A stretch of DNA of 64,000 bases from Salipiger abyssi (GTDB lineage: Bacteria > Pseudomonadota > Alphaproteobacteria > Rhodobacterales > Rhodobacteraceae). A program made the position numbers and the translations under genes. This document shows, piece by piece, positions 7,954 through 16,889 of this stretch. The stretch lies in NCBI RefSeq assembly GCF_017311415.1, contig NZ_JAEKIS010000007.1, positions 1 through 64,000 on the forward strand, in the 5' to 3' direction. Each line of letters opens with the position of its first letter. Position 1 is the stretch's first letter. The notes below the pieces were generated by a model. That model saw only the letters and a list, made by a program, of their open reading frames with translations. It made no database searches and was not told the DNA's origin.

Positions 7954-9151
7954 GCTCCTCTCAGCGGAGCATAAGGAGCGCCTGCACGAGGCGCCGCGCG
8001 GCGCGCTGCGGATCGCCGATGTGACCGCCTATGCGGTCTCGGTGCCGCTGCCCGAGCATGCGCAGGTGCGGCTCGGCGTCGGGCGCACGATCAAGCGTGA
8101 CGCCGTTGTGGTCCGTGTGCGCAGCACCGAGGGGCTGACCGGCTGGGGCGAAGCGCATCACGGCCGCGCCCCCACAGCCATTGCGGCCATGGTCAACGAT
8201 ACCCTCGCCGAGGGGCTTGTCGGGCAGGACGGCGGCGATGTGGTTGCGCTGAACCGCCATATGGCGCGGGCGCTGCAACTGACGCAGGGCAGCTCCGGCG
8301 CCGCGGCGCTGGCGATCTCGGGCATCGATATGGCGCTCTGGGATCTGCGCGCCCGCGCCGTGGGCTGGCCGCTCTGCCGGCTGCTCGGCGGCGCGCCGAA
8401 GCCGGTCGCCGCCTATGCCGGCGGCGTCGCTCTCGGATGGGACGCGCCTGAGGCGCTGGCCGAGGAAGCACGCGGGCTGGTGGCGCGGGGCTTTCGCGCG
8501 GTGAAACAGCGCATCGGCGACAGCGTCGAGCGCGATGTCGCGCGGCTGAGAGCCCTGCGCACGGCGCTTGGCCCGGATGTGTCGATCCTCAGCGATGCCA
8601 ATTCGCTCTATAGCCCGCGTGACGCGCTGCGGATGATGCCGCATCTGTCGGAGCTCGATATCCGCTGGCTCGAAGAGCCCTTCATGCCGCAGGAAATGCG
8701 TCGCTACGCCGATGCTGCCGTCTATGCCACGGTGCCGCTCGCGGCGGGGGAGAACCTCTTTACCCGCCAGGACTTCGCCCAGCTCATTGCGGCAGGTGCG
8801 GTGACCGAGATCCAGCCGGACCTGTCCAAGGCCGGCGGCATCACCGAGGGGCTGCGCATCGCCGGCATGGCGCTGGCCAACGGGCTCGACATTCACCCGC
8901 ACGCCTCGATGACCGCGCTCAATGCCGCGGCCACGCTGCATTTCCTCAGCGCCATCGAGGGTGGCGGCTGGCTCGAGGCCGATGTCTCACGTTACAACCC
9001 CCTGCGCGACGATCTCGTGCGCGGGGCCCCGCAGATCGGATCGGACGGCTGTGTCCGTGCCGCCGAAACCCCCGGGTTGGGAGTCGAGGTTAACCAAGAC
9101 TTCCTAAGGGAGCATCCACCGATCCCCGGTTCCGCATATCGCAGGGACTGA
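7946..9151 (+). CDS. Mandelate racemase/muconate lactonizing superfamily enzyme
   Basis: A 401-residue enolase-superfamily protein with capping and barrel domains. Metal ligands are visible as Asp at about 215 (SDANSLY), Glu at about 241 (WLEEPF) and Glu at about 268 (AGENL). The mandelate-racemase-type Asp-His dyad is present: Asp about 291 (QPDLSK) and His in HPHAS near 318; a late Glu (GGWLEAD, about 342) matches the racemase electrophile. The usual KxK motif on the second strand reads K-Q-R (VKQRIGD, about 186-188), so the second catalytic lysine is replaced by arginine. It may therefore be a dehydratase or a one-base enzyme rather than a true racemase. The start at 7946 overlaps the ubiD stop by 8 bases. 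Confidence 0.85.
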   Translation: MTELLSAEHKERLHEAPRGALRIADVTAYAVSVPLPEHAQVRLGVGRTIKRDAVVVRVRSTEGLTGWGEAHHGRAPTAIAAMVNDTLAEGLVGQDGGDVVALNRHMARALQLTQGSSGAAALAISGIDMALWDLRARAVGWPLCRLLGGAPKPVAAYAGGVALGWDAPEALAEEARGLVARGFRAVKQRIGDSVERDVARLRALRTALGPDVSILSDANSLYSPRDALRMMPHLSELDIRWLEEPFMPQEMRRYADAAVYATVPLAAGENLFTRQDFAQLIAAGAVTEIQPDLSKAGGITEGLRIAGMALANGLDIHPHASMTALNAAATLHFLSAIEGGGWLEADVSRYNPLRDDLVRGAPQIGSDGCVRAAETPGLGVEVNQDFLREHPPIPGSAYRRD

Positions 9152-9208
9152 GGGCACCACGCCGATACCGGACCGGCTTTTCGTTCGGAACATCAGGGAG
9201 GAAACCAG

Positions 9209-10213
9209 ATGAAACTCAATCGCAGATCGCTCATCGCCGGTGGCGCAGCTGTCGTTGCAGGCAGCCTTGCCGGGGTGCCGCTGCGCGCGCAATCGCCCGT
9301 GAGCCTCAAGATGGCCTCGTTCAACGTGGGCGGCAGCTGGTATATCTATGCAACCGCGATCGCCGAGCTGGCGCAGGAGAACCTGCCCGAAGGCTCGCGC
9401 GTCGAAGTGCTGCCCTATCAGGGTGGCGTCGGCAACCCGATCCTCGTCAACCGCGGCGAGGCCGATATGGGCCTCAGCTTCTCGGCGCTGTCGAACTGGG
9501 CCTATAACGGCAAGGTCGTGTTCAACGAGAAAGCCGAAAACATCCGCTCGCTCTTCGGCGGTCTGAACCGTCCGCACCGTCTGGGCATCGTCGTGCGCAA
9601 GGATTCCGGCATCGAGAGCCTCGCCGATCTTGGCGAAAAGGGTGGCCGTCTGGTGACGGTGCAGCGCGGCGGCGCCGGCGAGGCACTGGCGCGCATGGCG
9701 CTGGAAACCTACGGGCTCGACTACGACGCCGTGCAGAAGGCCGGCGGTCGTGTGTCGAATGTCGACCTGCCGGTGGCGGTGCAGCAGATGCGCGACGGTC
9801 AGGCCGACGTGTTCATTCACAATATCGGCTACAAGCAGCCCGACGTGATGGAGCTGGCGCTTGGTGGCAAGGTGAAGTTCATCGCGCTCGGCGACGAGCA
9901 GATGCAGGCGCTGGCCGACCAGTACGGCCTTCAGCCGGGTCTGGCGGTCGAAGCCGGCGAGTTCGAGGGCGTGACCGAGGACGTTCCTTCGGTGGGTTAC
10001 CCGACCGGCGTCATCGCCAACGCGAACATGTCGGATGACGTGGCCTATGCCATCGTCAAGGGCGTCTGCGAAAACCCCGACCGCATCCGCGAGGCGCATG
10101 CGTCGCTGGCGGCCTTCGATCCGGCCAAGGCGGGCGAGGCGCTGCGCAACGGCAACGTGCCGCTGCACCCGGGCGCCAAGCGCTATTTCGACGAGGCAGG
10201 CACCGGTAACTGA
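9209..10213 (+). CDS. TAXI-family TRAP transporter substrate-binding protein
   Basis: A 334-residue periplasmic receptor of the TAXI (TRAP-associated extracytoplasmic immunogenic) family. The N-terminus has a twin-arginine-like signal (NRRSLIAGGAAVVAG) with cleavage probably near LRAQS. Family landmarks are the early GGSWYIYATAIAEL and the middle TVQRGGAGEALARMAL. It delivers a small organic acid to the fused permease encoded next. The ATG is preceded by AGGGAGGAAA. A strong stem-loop follows the stop codon and probably lets the receptor be made in excess over the permease, as is common for binding-protein operons. In this locus the ligand should be the aromatic or hydroxy acid that the pathway consumes. 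Confidence 0.92.
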   Translation: MKLNRRSLIAGGAAVVAGSLAGVPLRAQSPVSLKMASFNVGGSWYIYATAIAELAQENLPEGSRVEVLPYQGGVGNPILVNRGEADMGLSFSALSNWAYNGKVVFNEKAENIRSLFGGLNRPHRLGIVVRKDSGIESLADLGEKGGRLVTVQRGGAGEALARMALETYGLDYDAVQKAGGRVSNVDLPVAVQQMRDGQADVFIHNIGYKQPDVMELALGGKVKFIALGDEQMQALADQYGLQPGLAVEAGEFEGVTEDVPSVGYPTGVIANANMSDDVAYAIVKGVCENPDRIREAHASLAAFDPAKAGEALRNGNVPLHPGAKRYFDEAGTGN

Positions 10214-10231
10214 TCCGGTCAGCAAGAGCCA

Positions 10232-10259
10232 GGCGGCGCCGTGGAGACTCGGCGCCGCC
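10232..10259 (+). promoter_or_regulatory. Intercistronic stem-loop after the TRAP receptor gene
   Basis: GGCGGCGCCG and CGGCGCCGCC form a perfect 10-bp stem with an 8-base loop. No T-run follows, so it is more likely an mRNA-stabilising or partly attenuating hairpin than a full terminator. Confidence 0.6.
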
Positions 10260-10292
10260 ACTAGCAGGGAAAGACACGAGGGGGAGGACAAC

Positions 10293-10532
10293 ATGAGACG
10301 TCAGGTTCGGCATATCGCGCAGGCGGTCTGTCCGGCGAAGACCCTGACCTCCCTTGTGGTCCTCCCGAGGCGCGCGGGCGAGGGGCAGGGCGCCCCGCTG
10401 CCGCCGCGCGGGACGCCCGGGCGCATCGGCGCCCGCGTCCGGACCGACGATTTCCGCCCGAGGATCCCGGCGCGCGCCATGCCGCCGCAAAGCGGATCCG
10501 CAGGCGAGGACCGCGAGGCCCCCGGTCTCTGA
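10293..10532 (+). CDS. Possible small protein with strong ribosome-binding site
   Basis: A 79-codon open frame begins at an ATG preceded by GGGGGAGGA at optimal distance. The product is basic and rich in Arg, Pro and Gly with one weakly hydrophobic stretch (TLTSLVVLP). I do not recognise it. It sits between the TRAP receptor and the fused permease, where other TRAP systems carry a small membrane subunit, but it has no convincing membrane segments. It could be a leader peptide or a gene remnant. The strong Shine-Dalgarno is the main support. Confidence 0.35.
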   Translation: MRRQVRHIAQAVCPAKTLTSLVVLPRRAGEGQGAPLPPRGTPGRIGARVRTDDFRPRIPARAMPPQSGSAGEDREAPGL

Positions 10533-10592
10533 CCGCAGGCCGCGCATATTTTGCGACAGGGTGGCCGCCCCGATGCGGCCGGAGGAAACGCG

Positions 10593-12497
10593 ATGGACAA
10601 GGCACTCAACACGGCAACGCGCGCGATCGCCCTGGCGATCACCGGGCTGCAACTCTACAGCGTGGTGTTGCAGCCGCTGCCGCTGCACATGCATTACATC
10701 CTGATACTCGGGGCGATCTGCCTGCTGGTCTTCGGGCGCAGCCTGGAGGCGCGCAGCCCCGCGCGGCTGGCGATGGATCTGGCCTGGGTCGCGGTGACGC
10801 TGGCCTGGCTGATCTACCTCACCGCCAATCACGAGCGCTATCTGATGCGCATCGCCTTTGTCGACCGCCCGACGCAATGGGATGTGGTCGCCGGCATGGC
10901 GCTGCTCGCGACGCTGCTCGAGGCGACGCGGCGGGTGGCCGGGATGGGGCTCTTTGTCATCGCGGGGATCTTTGTGGCCTACGGGTTCTTCGGCCATCTG
11001 CTGCCGATTTCCATCGGCCATTCCGGCATGGACATGTCGCGCTTTGTCGATGTGGAGGTGCTTTCCAATAACGGCATCTTCGGCATCCCGATGGGCGCCG
11101 TGGTCTCCTATATCTTTTACTTCATCCTCTTCGCGACCTTCCTGGAGCTCTCGGGGGGCGGGCAGCTCTTTATCGACCTGGCCTTTGCCCTGACCGGCCG
11201 CACACGGGGCGGCCCCGCGAAAAGCGCGGTCATCGCCTCGGGCCTGATGGGCTCGATCAACGGCTCGGCGGTCGCCAACGTGGTCGGCACCGGCACCTTC
11301 ACCATTCCGCTGATGCGCCGCTTCGGCTACAAGCCGCATTTCTCCGCCGCGGTCGAGGCCGCGTCCTCCACCGGCGGGCAGCTCATGCCGCCGATCATGG
11401 GCGCCGCCGCCTTCGTCATGGTCGAGCTGACAGGGCTCGACTATGTGACGATCCTTGCCGGCGCGGCCATTCCGGCGCTGCTCTACTATCTCTCGATCCT
11501 CTTCGCCGTCGACCTGACCGCCAAGAAGGACGGGCTGCGCGGCATTCCCAAGGCCGAGCTGCCGGATATCAAGAAGGGCATCTTCAAGCGCCTGCACCTG
11601 CTCGCGCCGCTGGTGGTGCTGGTGGGGATGATGGTCAACGGCTCCTCGCTGATGATGTCGGCCATCTATGCCTTTGTCACCGCCATCGCCGCGAGCTTGA
11701 TCACCAAGGAAACCCGCATCGGCCCGCGCTCGATGCTGAAGGGGCTGGAGCAGTCGGCCTATGCGATCATCGTCGTGGCCATTCCCTGCGCCACCGCCGG
11801 TCTGATCATCGGCATCATCGTGCAGACCGGCATCGGGCTGAAATTCACCGGCTTCGTGCTGTCGCTGGCCGAGGGCTCCATGCTGCTGTCGCTGCTGGCG
11901 GTGATGGTCGCCTGTATCATACTCGGCATGGGGATGCCCACGGTCTCGGCCTATATCATGGTGGCGATCCTGATGGCGCCGGCGCTGTCGCAGCTCGGCA
12001 TCTACGTCCTCTCGATCCACCTCTTCATCCTGTATTTCGCGCTGCTCAGTTTCGTCACGCCACCTGTGGCGCTGGCCTCCTACGCGGCGGCGGCTTTGGC
12101 CAAGACCGACAGTACCAAGACCGGCCTCACCGCGTTCAAACTCACGCTGCCCGGCTTCATCGTGCCCTTCGCCTTCGTCTACAACCCGGCGCTGGTGATG
12201 AATGGCGCGTGGTACGAGATCATGCTGGTCACCGCCACGTCGATGCTGGGCGTCTATGCGCTGGCGGGCTCTGTGGTGGGCATGCATCTGCGCCGCAGCC
12301 GGGGGATCGAGCGTCTCGCCGCCTTCGCCTCTGCGGTGATGCTGATCGTGCCGGACCTCATCACGGATATCGTCGGCCTCGCGGTCTTTGCCGGGCTTCT
12401 GGTGCTGCAATCTCGCCGCCCGGAGGATGCCGCCGAGCCCCGTGCCAAGTCCGAAGATACCCCTCGTTCGAAGGAAGGATTTCAAGTTGCCGAATGA
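10593..12497 (+). CDS. TRAP transporter fused permease (4TM-12TM)
   Basis: A 634-residue integral membrane protein of the fused TRAP permease type used with TAXI receptors. The small DctQ-like part occupies roughly the first 170 residues and the large DctM-like part the rest. DctM landmarks: NVVGTGTFTIPLMRRFGY, STGGQLMPPIMGAAAFVM, ILGMGMPTVSAYI and FVTPPVALASY. It imports the substrate by sodium- or ion-gradient-driven transport (family knowledge). The start at 10593 has GGAGGA seven bases upstream. The C-terminal tail is cytoplasmic and charged, and its coding end overlaps the aldehyde dehydrogenase start by 11 bases, so transport and catabolism are co-translated. Confidence 0.92.
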   Translation: MDKALNTATRAIALAITGLQLYSVVLQPLPLHMHYILILGAICLLVFGRSLEARSPARLAMDLAWVAVTLAWLIYLTANHERYLMRIAFVDRPTQWDVVAGMALLATLLEATRRVAGMGLFVIAGIFVAYGFFGHLLPISIGHSGMDMSRFVDVEVLSNNGIFGIPMGAVVSYIFYFILFATFLELSGGGQLFIDLAFALTGRTRGGPAKSAVIASGLMGSINGSAVANVVGTGTFTIPLMRRFGYKPHFSAAVEAASSTGGQLMPPIMGAAAFVMVELTGLDYVTILAGAAIPALLYYLSILFAVDLTAKKDGLRGIPKAELPDIKKGIFKRLHLLAPLVVLVGMMVNGSSLMMSAIYAFVTAIAASLITKETRIGPRSMLKGLEQSAYAIIVVAIPCATAGLIIGIIVQTGIGLKFTGFVLSLAEGSMLLSLLAVMVACIILGMGMPTVSAYIMVAILMAPALSQLGIYVLSIHLFILYFALLSFVTPPVALASYAAAALAKTDSTKTGLTAFKLTLPGFIVPFAFVYNPALVMNGAWYEIMLVTATSMLGVYALAGSVVGMHLRRSRGIERLAAFASAVMLIVPDLITDIVGLAVFAGLLVLQSRRPEDAAEPRAKSEDTPRSKEGFQVAE

Positions 12498-13959
12498 TCT
12501 GAGCAACCCCCGCTACGCCGCCACCCATTCCATCGCCGGTCAGCCCTGCGATGCCGGGGACGAGGCGCTTTCGGTCAATCCCGCCACCGGCGAAATCGTC
12601 GGGCGCTTCCCGGCGGGCGGCCGGGCCGAGGCCGAGGCGGCGATTGCCGCCGCGCGCGGCGCCTTCGACACCACGCTCTGGGCGCAGTCGCCGCGCCAGC
12701 GCCAGATGGTGCTGCTGCGTTGGGCCGATGCCATGGAGCGCGACACCGAAGCCCTGGCCGAGCTGCTGACCCGCACCAACGGCAAGCCGCTGGCGCAGGC
12801 CCGTGGCGAGATCGGCGGCGCGGTCTCCGAGATCCGCTATTACGCCGGCCTCACCCGCCACAACCCCGGCCACGCGCTGGAAGTGGCGCCGGGCGAGATC
12901 TCGGTCATGCTGCGCGAACCGGCGGGTGTCGCCTCGCTGATCATCCCGTGGAACGCGCCGGCCGTGCTGCTGATCCGCTCGCTGGCCCCGGCGCTGGCGG
13001 TGGGCTGCACCACGATCACCAAGCCCGCGCCGCAGACCGCGCTTTTCACCGCGCGCTGCATGGCGCCGCTGATCGCCGATCCGGATGTGCCGGCAGGCGC
13101 CGTCAACCTGCTCTTCGAGACCGGCCACGAGATCGCCGAGCTGATGACCACCCACGAGGATGTGGATGTGGTGAGCTTCACCGGCTCCAACCTCGTGGGC
13201 CAGCGCATCATGTCCGCCGCCGCGCCGACGATGAAAAAGCTGTCGCTGGAGCTTGGCGGGAAATCCTGCTGCCTGGTGATGGAAGACGCCGATGTCGCCG
13301 CCATCGCGCCGAAACTGGCGGGTGCTGCGCTGATCATCTCGGGCCAGCAATGCACCGCCGCGCGCCGCGTGCTGGTGCATGAAAGCCGCTTTGACGAGAT
13401 GAAGGTGGCGCTTTCCGGCGCCCTTGCCGCCGCGAAAATCGGCAACGGTCTGGACGCGGGCGTCACCATGGGCCCGCTGATCGACGCCGGTTCGCGCGAC
13501 AAGGTCTGGACCGAGATCGAGGCCAGTTTCGATGCCGCCGACGAGGTCGTCCTGCGCGGCGCGGTGGGCGAGGGGCCGGAGGGAAGCGCCTTCATGTCGC
13601 CCTCGCTGGTCGCTCACAGCGACGACAATGCCGGTTTCGTTCAGGAAGAAATCTTTGGCCCGCTGCTGGTGATGGAGCCCTTCGGCTCCGAGGCCGAGGC
13701 GGTCGCCAAGGCCAATAACACGGTCTACGGGCTCTCGGCCTCGGTCTGGACCCGGCAGAGCGACACCGCCTGGCGGCTGGCGCGCGCGCTGCGCAACGGC
13801 ACGGTCTGGATCAACGATCACAACAAGCTCTTTGCCGAGGCCGAGACCGGCGGCTACCGCCGCTCGGGGCTGGGGCGGCTGCACGGCTATGACGCGCTGC
13901 TCGATTTCTGCGAACTCAAGCATGTCTATCAGGACGTGGGCGTGATCGGGGCGGCCTGA
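12487..13959 (+). CDS. NAD(P)-dependent aldehyde dehydrogenase
   Basis: A 490-residue ALDH-superfamily enzyme. Seen: the catalytic Glu in LELGGKS at about residue 255, the catalytic Cys in SGQQCTAARR about 33 residues later, IIPWNAP for the Rossmann region, and EEIFGPLL near the C-terminus. I chose the TTG at 12487 because AAGGAAGGA ends 7 bases before it and the length then matches the family; an ATG further upstream would lie inside the permease gene. It would oxidise the aldehyde made by the TPP decarboxylase to an acid (benzaldehyde-dehydrogenase role by analogy). The stop is followed two bases later by the Mo-hydroxylase gene. Confidence 0.85.
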   Translation: MPNDLSNPRYAATHSIAGQPCDAGDEALSVNPATGEIVGRFPAGGRAEAEAAIAAARGAFDTTLWAQSPRQRQMVLLRWADAMERDTEALAELLTRTNGKPLAQARGEIGGAVSEIRYYAGLTRHNPGHALEVAPGEISVMLREPAGVASLIIPWNAPAVLLIRSLAPALAVGCTTITKPAPQTALFTARCMAPLIADPDVPAGAVNLLFETGHEIAELMTTHEDVDVVSFTGSNLVGQRIMSAAAPTMKKLSLELGGKSCCLVMEDADVAAIAPKLAGAALIISGQQCTAARRVLVHESRFDEMKVALSGALAAAKIGNGLDAGVTMGPLIDAGSRDKVWTEIEASFDAADEVVLRGAVGEGPEGSAFMSPSLVAHSDDNAGFVQEEIFGPLLVMEPFGSEAEAVAKANNTVYGLSASVWTRQSDTAWRLARALRNGTVWINDHNKLFAEAETGGYRRSGLGRLHGYDALLDFCELKHVYQDVGVIGAA

Positions 13960-13961
13960 GC

Positions 13962-16889
13962 ATGACGGTACGGCCAGATACTTTCCGCTCGCCCGAGCGC
14001 GTCGAGGACGCGGCGCTTTTGACCGGGCGCGCGCAGTTCGTCGACGATCTGCCGGAGCCGGGCAATTGCCTGCATCTGGCGATCCTGCGCGCGGGCGAGG
14101 CGCATGCGAAGATCACGCTCGACATCGCGGCGGCGCAGGCGCTGCCCGGTGTCGTGGCGGTGCTGACCGGCGCGGATGTGGCGGCGCTGACCAAGCCTTT
14201 GATGGTCGGCGTGCGCCTGCCCATGGAGTGCTGGCCCATCGCCCAGGACCGGGTGCGCTATGTCGGCGAACCGGTGGCGCTGGTGGTGGCGCGCTCGCGC
14301 TACATCGCCGAGGACGCGCTGGCGCTGATCGACGTGGTCTATGAAAAGCTGCCCGCCGTGGTGGCGCCACGCGACGCGCTGGCGGACGAGACGGTGCTGC
14401 ACGAGAGCGTCGGCAGTAATCTGGTCTCGGACCGCAGCTATCGCTACGGCGATCCCGAGGCGGCCTTTGAAGAGGCGACGCACCGGGTCGAGATCTCGGT
14501 CTCCTATCCGCGCAACGCCGTGACGCCCATCGAATGCTACGGGCTCATCGCCGCTTACGATCCGTTCGAAGAGGCCTATGACGTCACCGCAAACTTTCAG
14601 GGGCCGTTCTCGATCCACTCGGTGATCTCGCGCGCGCTCAAGGTGCCGGGCAACCGGCTGCGCCTGCGCACGCCGCCGTCTTCGGGCGGCAGCTATGGCG
14701 TGAAGCAGGGGATCTTTCCCTATATCGTGCTGGCCTCGGTCGCCGCCCGTGTCGCCGGTGCGCCGGTGAAATGGGTCGAGGACCGGCTGGAGCATCTCAC
14801 TGCCTCCGTTTCGGCGACCAATCGCGAAACGACGCTGGCGGCGGCGGTGGACGCGGAGGGCCGGGTCACTGCGCTCGATTGGGATCAGCTCGAAGACGTG
14901 GGCGCCTATATCCGCGCGCCGGAGCCGGCGACGCTTTACCGGATGCACGGCAATATGTGCGGCGCCTATGACATCCAGAATCTGAGCATCCGCAACCGCG
15001 TGGTGGTGACCAACAAGACACCGACCGGGCTGGTGCGCGGCTTTGGCGGGCCGCAGGTCTATTTCGCGCTGGAACGGCTGATGCGCAAGATCGCCGTGAC
15101 GCTGGGGCTCGACCCGCTGGAGGTGATCGAACGCAACCTGATCCCGGCGGAGGCCTTTCCCTACCGCACCGCCTCGGGTGCGCTCTATGACAGCGGCGAT
15201 TACCAGAAAGCGCTGGAGATCGGTCGCACCGACGCGCGGCTCGCCGAGCTGCTGGAGCGGCGCGATGTCGCGCGGGCCGAGGGGCGGCTCTATGGCATCG
15301 GCTATGCGGTGGCGGTGGAGCCGTCGGTGTCGAACATGGGCTATGTCTCCACCGTTCTGACCAAGGAAGAACGCGCGAAATCCGGCCCCAAGAACGGCGC
15401 GCAGGCCACGGCGACCGTGGCGCTCGATCCGCTGGGCTCGGTCAGCGTGCATGTCGCCTCGGCGCCGCAGGGGCAGGGGCACCGCACGGTGCTGGCCGGT
15501 GTCGTGGGCAAGGTGCTGGGCCTGCCGGCGGAGGCGGTGCAGGTGCGCACCGATCTCGACACCGGCAAGGACGCCTGGTCCATCGCCTCGGGCAATTATT
15601 CCTCGCGCTTTGCCGCCGCCGTTGCTGGCACCGGCAAGCTGGCCGCGACGCGCATGCGCGACCGGCTCGCCGCCATCGCCGCGCCGATGCTGGGTGTGAG
15701 CGCGGAAGAGGTGCAGTTCGAGGGCGGCATGGTGACGGCAGAGGGTGCCAAGCCCATCCCCTTTGCCCGGCTCGCGGCCACCAGCCACTGGGCGCCGGGC
15801 ACCGTGCCCGAGGGCGCCGAACAGGCGCTGCGTGAAACCGTCTACTGGACGCCGCCGCAGCTTGAGGCACCGGACGAGGCCGACCGGGTGAACAGCTCGC
15901 TCTGCCACGGATTCATCTTCGATTTCTGCGGTGTCGAGATCGACCGGCTCACCGGCGCGCTGCGCATCGACCGCTATGTGACCGTGCATGACTGTGGGCG
16001 CATCCTGCATCAGGGCATGGTCGACGGGCAGATCCGGGGCGGCTATGCCAATGCCATCGGGGCGGCGCTTTACGAGGAGTACGCCTATGACGCGGGCGGG
16101 GCCTTTCTGACCGGCACTTTTGCCGATTACCTCGTACCCACCGCGACCGAGGTGCCGGCGCCCGAGATCCACCATCTGGAAACCCCGTCGCCTTTCACGC
16201 CGCTGGGCGCCAAGGGCGTGGGTGAGGGCAATTGCATGTCCACACCGGCGTGCCTCGCTAATGCCGCCTCTGATGCTTTGGGGGCGGAGATCCTGACCCT
16301 GCCGATGACGCCCGCCCGGCTGCGCGCGCATTTTGCGGGCGAGGAACCGGCGGCGCCCGAAGGCGTGAAACCCGCCGCAGCCCCCGGCGGGCGGGGCCTC
16401 ACCGGTAGTGGCGAGGTCGAGATCGCGGCGCCGCGCCAGACCGTCTGGGACACGCTGCTCGACCCGGAGACGCTGGAGCGCATCGTGCCTGGCTGTCACG
16501 GGGTGAAGAAGGTCACCGACACGCATTTCCGCGCCGATGTCACGCTGGGCGTCGGCCCGGTCAAAGGCCGCTACACCGTCGATGTGAAGCTCACCGATCT
16601 GGTCGAGCCGCAAAGCGCCACGCTCTCGGGCGGTGCGCGCGGCGCGCTTGGCTCGGGCGAGGGCTCGGGCCGGGTGGTGCTGGAAGAGACGCCCGAGGGC
16701 GGCACGCGGATGCGCTACGATTACGAGGCGCAGGTGGGCGGCAAGGTCGCCGCTGTCGGCGGGCGGATGCTGGATGGTGCCGCGAAGGTGGTGATCGGCC
16801 AGTTCTTCCGCGCGCTCGCGGCGCAGACCGGTGGCGGCACGGCGAAATCCGGGTTGCTCGACCGGCTCATGTTCTGGAGGCGCTCATGA
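13962..16889 (+). CDS. Molybdenum hydroxylase large subunit with fused C-terminal CoxG-like domain
   Basis: A 975-residue protein. Residues 1 to about 790 are the molybdopterin-binding subunit of the xanthine dehydrogenase/CO dehydrogenase family: LVRGFGGPQ near the Mo site, APQGQGHRT, and the catalytic Glu in LGAKGVGEGN. It lacks the AYxCSFR loop of true CO dehydrogenase, so it is a hydroxylase or aldehyde oxidase type. From about residue 813 there is a second domain (SGEVEIAAPRQTVWDTLLD onward) of the CoxG/SRPBCC family, normally a separate membrane-recruiting or maturation protein. The FAD and iron-sulfur subunits follow with 4-base overlaps. Expected chemistry is water-derived hydroxylation of an aromatic or heterocyclic ring, or aldehyde oxidation; the substrate is unknown. 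Confidence 0.88.
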   Translation: MTVRPDTFRSPERVEDAALLTGRAQFVDDLPEPGNCLHLAILRAGEAHAKITLDIAAAQALPGVVAVLTGADVAALTKPLMVGVRLPMECWPIAQDRVRYVGEPVALVVARSRYIAEDALALIDVVYEKLPAVVAPRDALADETVLHESVGSNLVSDRSYRYGDPEAAFEEATHRVEISVSYPRNAVTPIECYGLIAAYDPFEEAYDVTANFQGPFSIHSVISRALKVPGNRLRLRTPPSSGGSYGVKQGIFPYIVLASVAARVAGAPVKWVEDRLEHLTASVSATNRETTLAAAVDAEGRVTALDWDQLEDVGAYIRAPEPATLYRMHGNMCGAYDIQNLSIRNRVVVTNKTPTGLVRGFGGPQVYFALERLMRKIAVTLGLDPLEVIERNLIPAEAFPYRTASGALYDSGDYQKALEIGRTDARLAELLERRDVARAEGRLYGIGYAVAVEPSVSNMGYVSTVLTKEERAKSGPKNGAQATATVALDPLGSVSVHVASAPQGQGHRTVLAGVVGKVLGLPAEAVQVRTDLDTGKDAWSIASGNYSSRFAAAVAGTGKLAATRMRDRLAAIAAPMLGVSAEEVQFEGGMVTAEGAKPIPFARLAATSHWAPGTVPEGAEQALRETVYWTPPQLEAPDEADRVNSSLCHGFIFDFCGVEIDRLTGALRIDRYVTVHDCGRILHQGMVDGQIRGGYANAIGAALYEEYAYDAGGAFLTGTFADYLVPTATEVPAPEIHHLETPSPFTPLGAKGVGEGNCMSTPACLANAASDALGAEILTLPMTPARLRAHFAGEEPAAPEGVKPAAAPGGRGLTGSGEVEIAAPRQTVWDTLLDPETLERIVPGCHGVKKVTDTHFRADVTLGVGPVKGRYTVDVKLTDLVEPQSATLSGGARGALGSGEGSGRVVLEETPEGGTRMRYDYEAQVGGKVAAVGGRMLDGAAKVVIGQFFRALAAQTGGGTAKSGLLDRLMFWRRS

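Noticed and set aside
13929-16613. A very long open frame antisense to the Mo-hydroxylase gene
   Set aside because: The composition is Arg/His/Gly-rich without family motifs and mirrors the real gene. High GC codon use leaves the antisense frame open. The same holds for long antisense frames at 10056-12506, 25829-28042 and 55966-57921.
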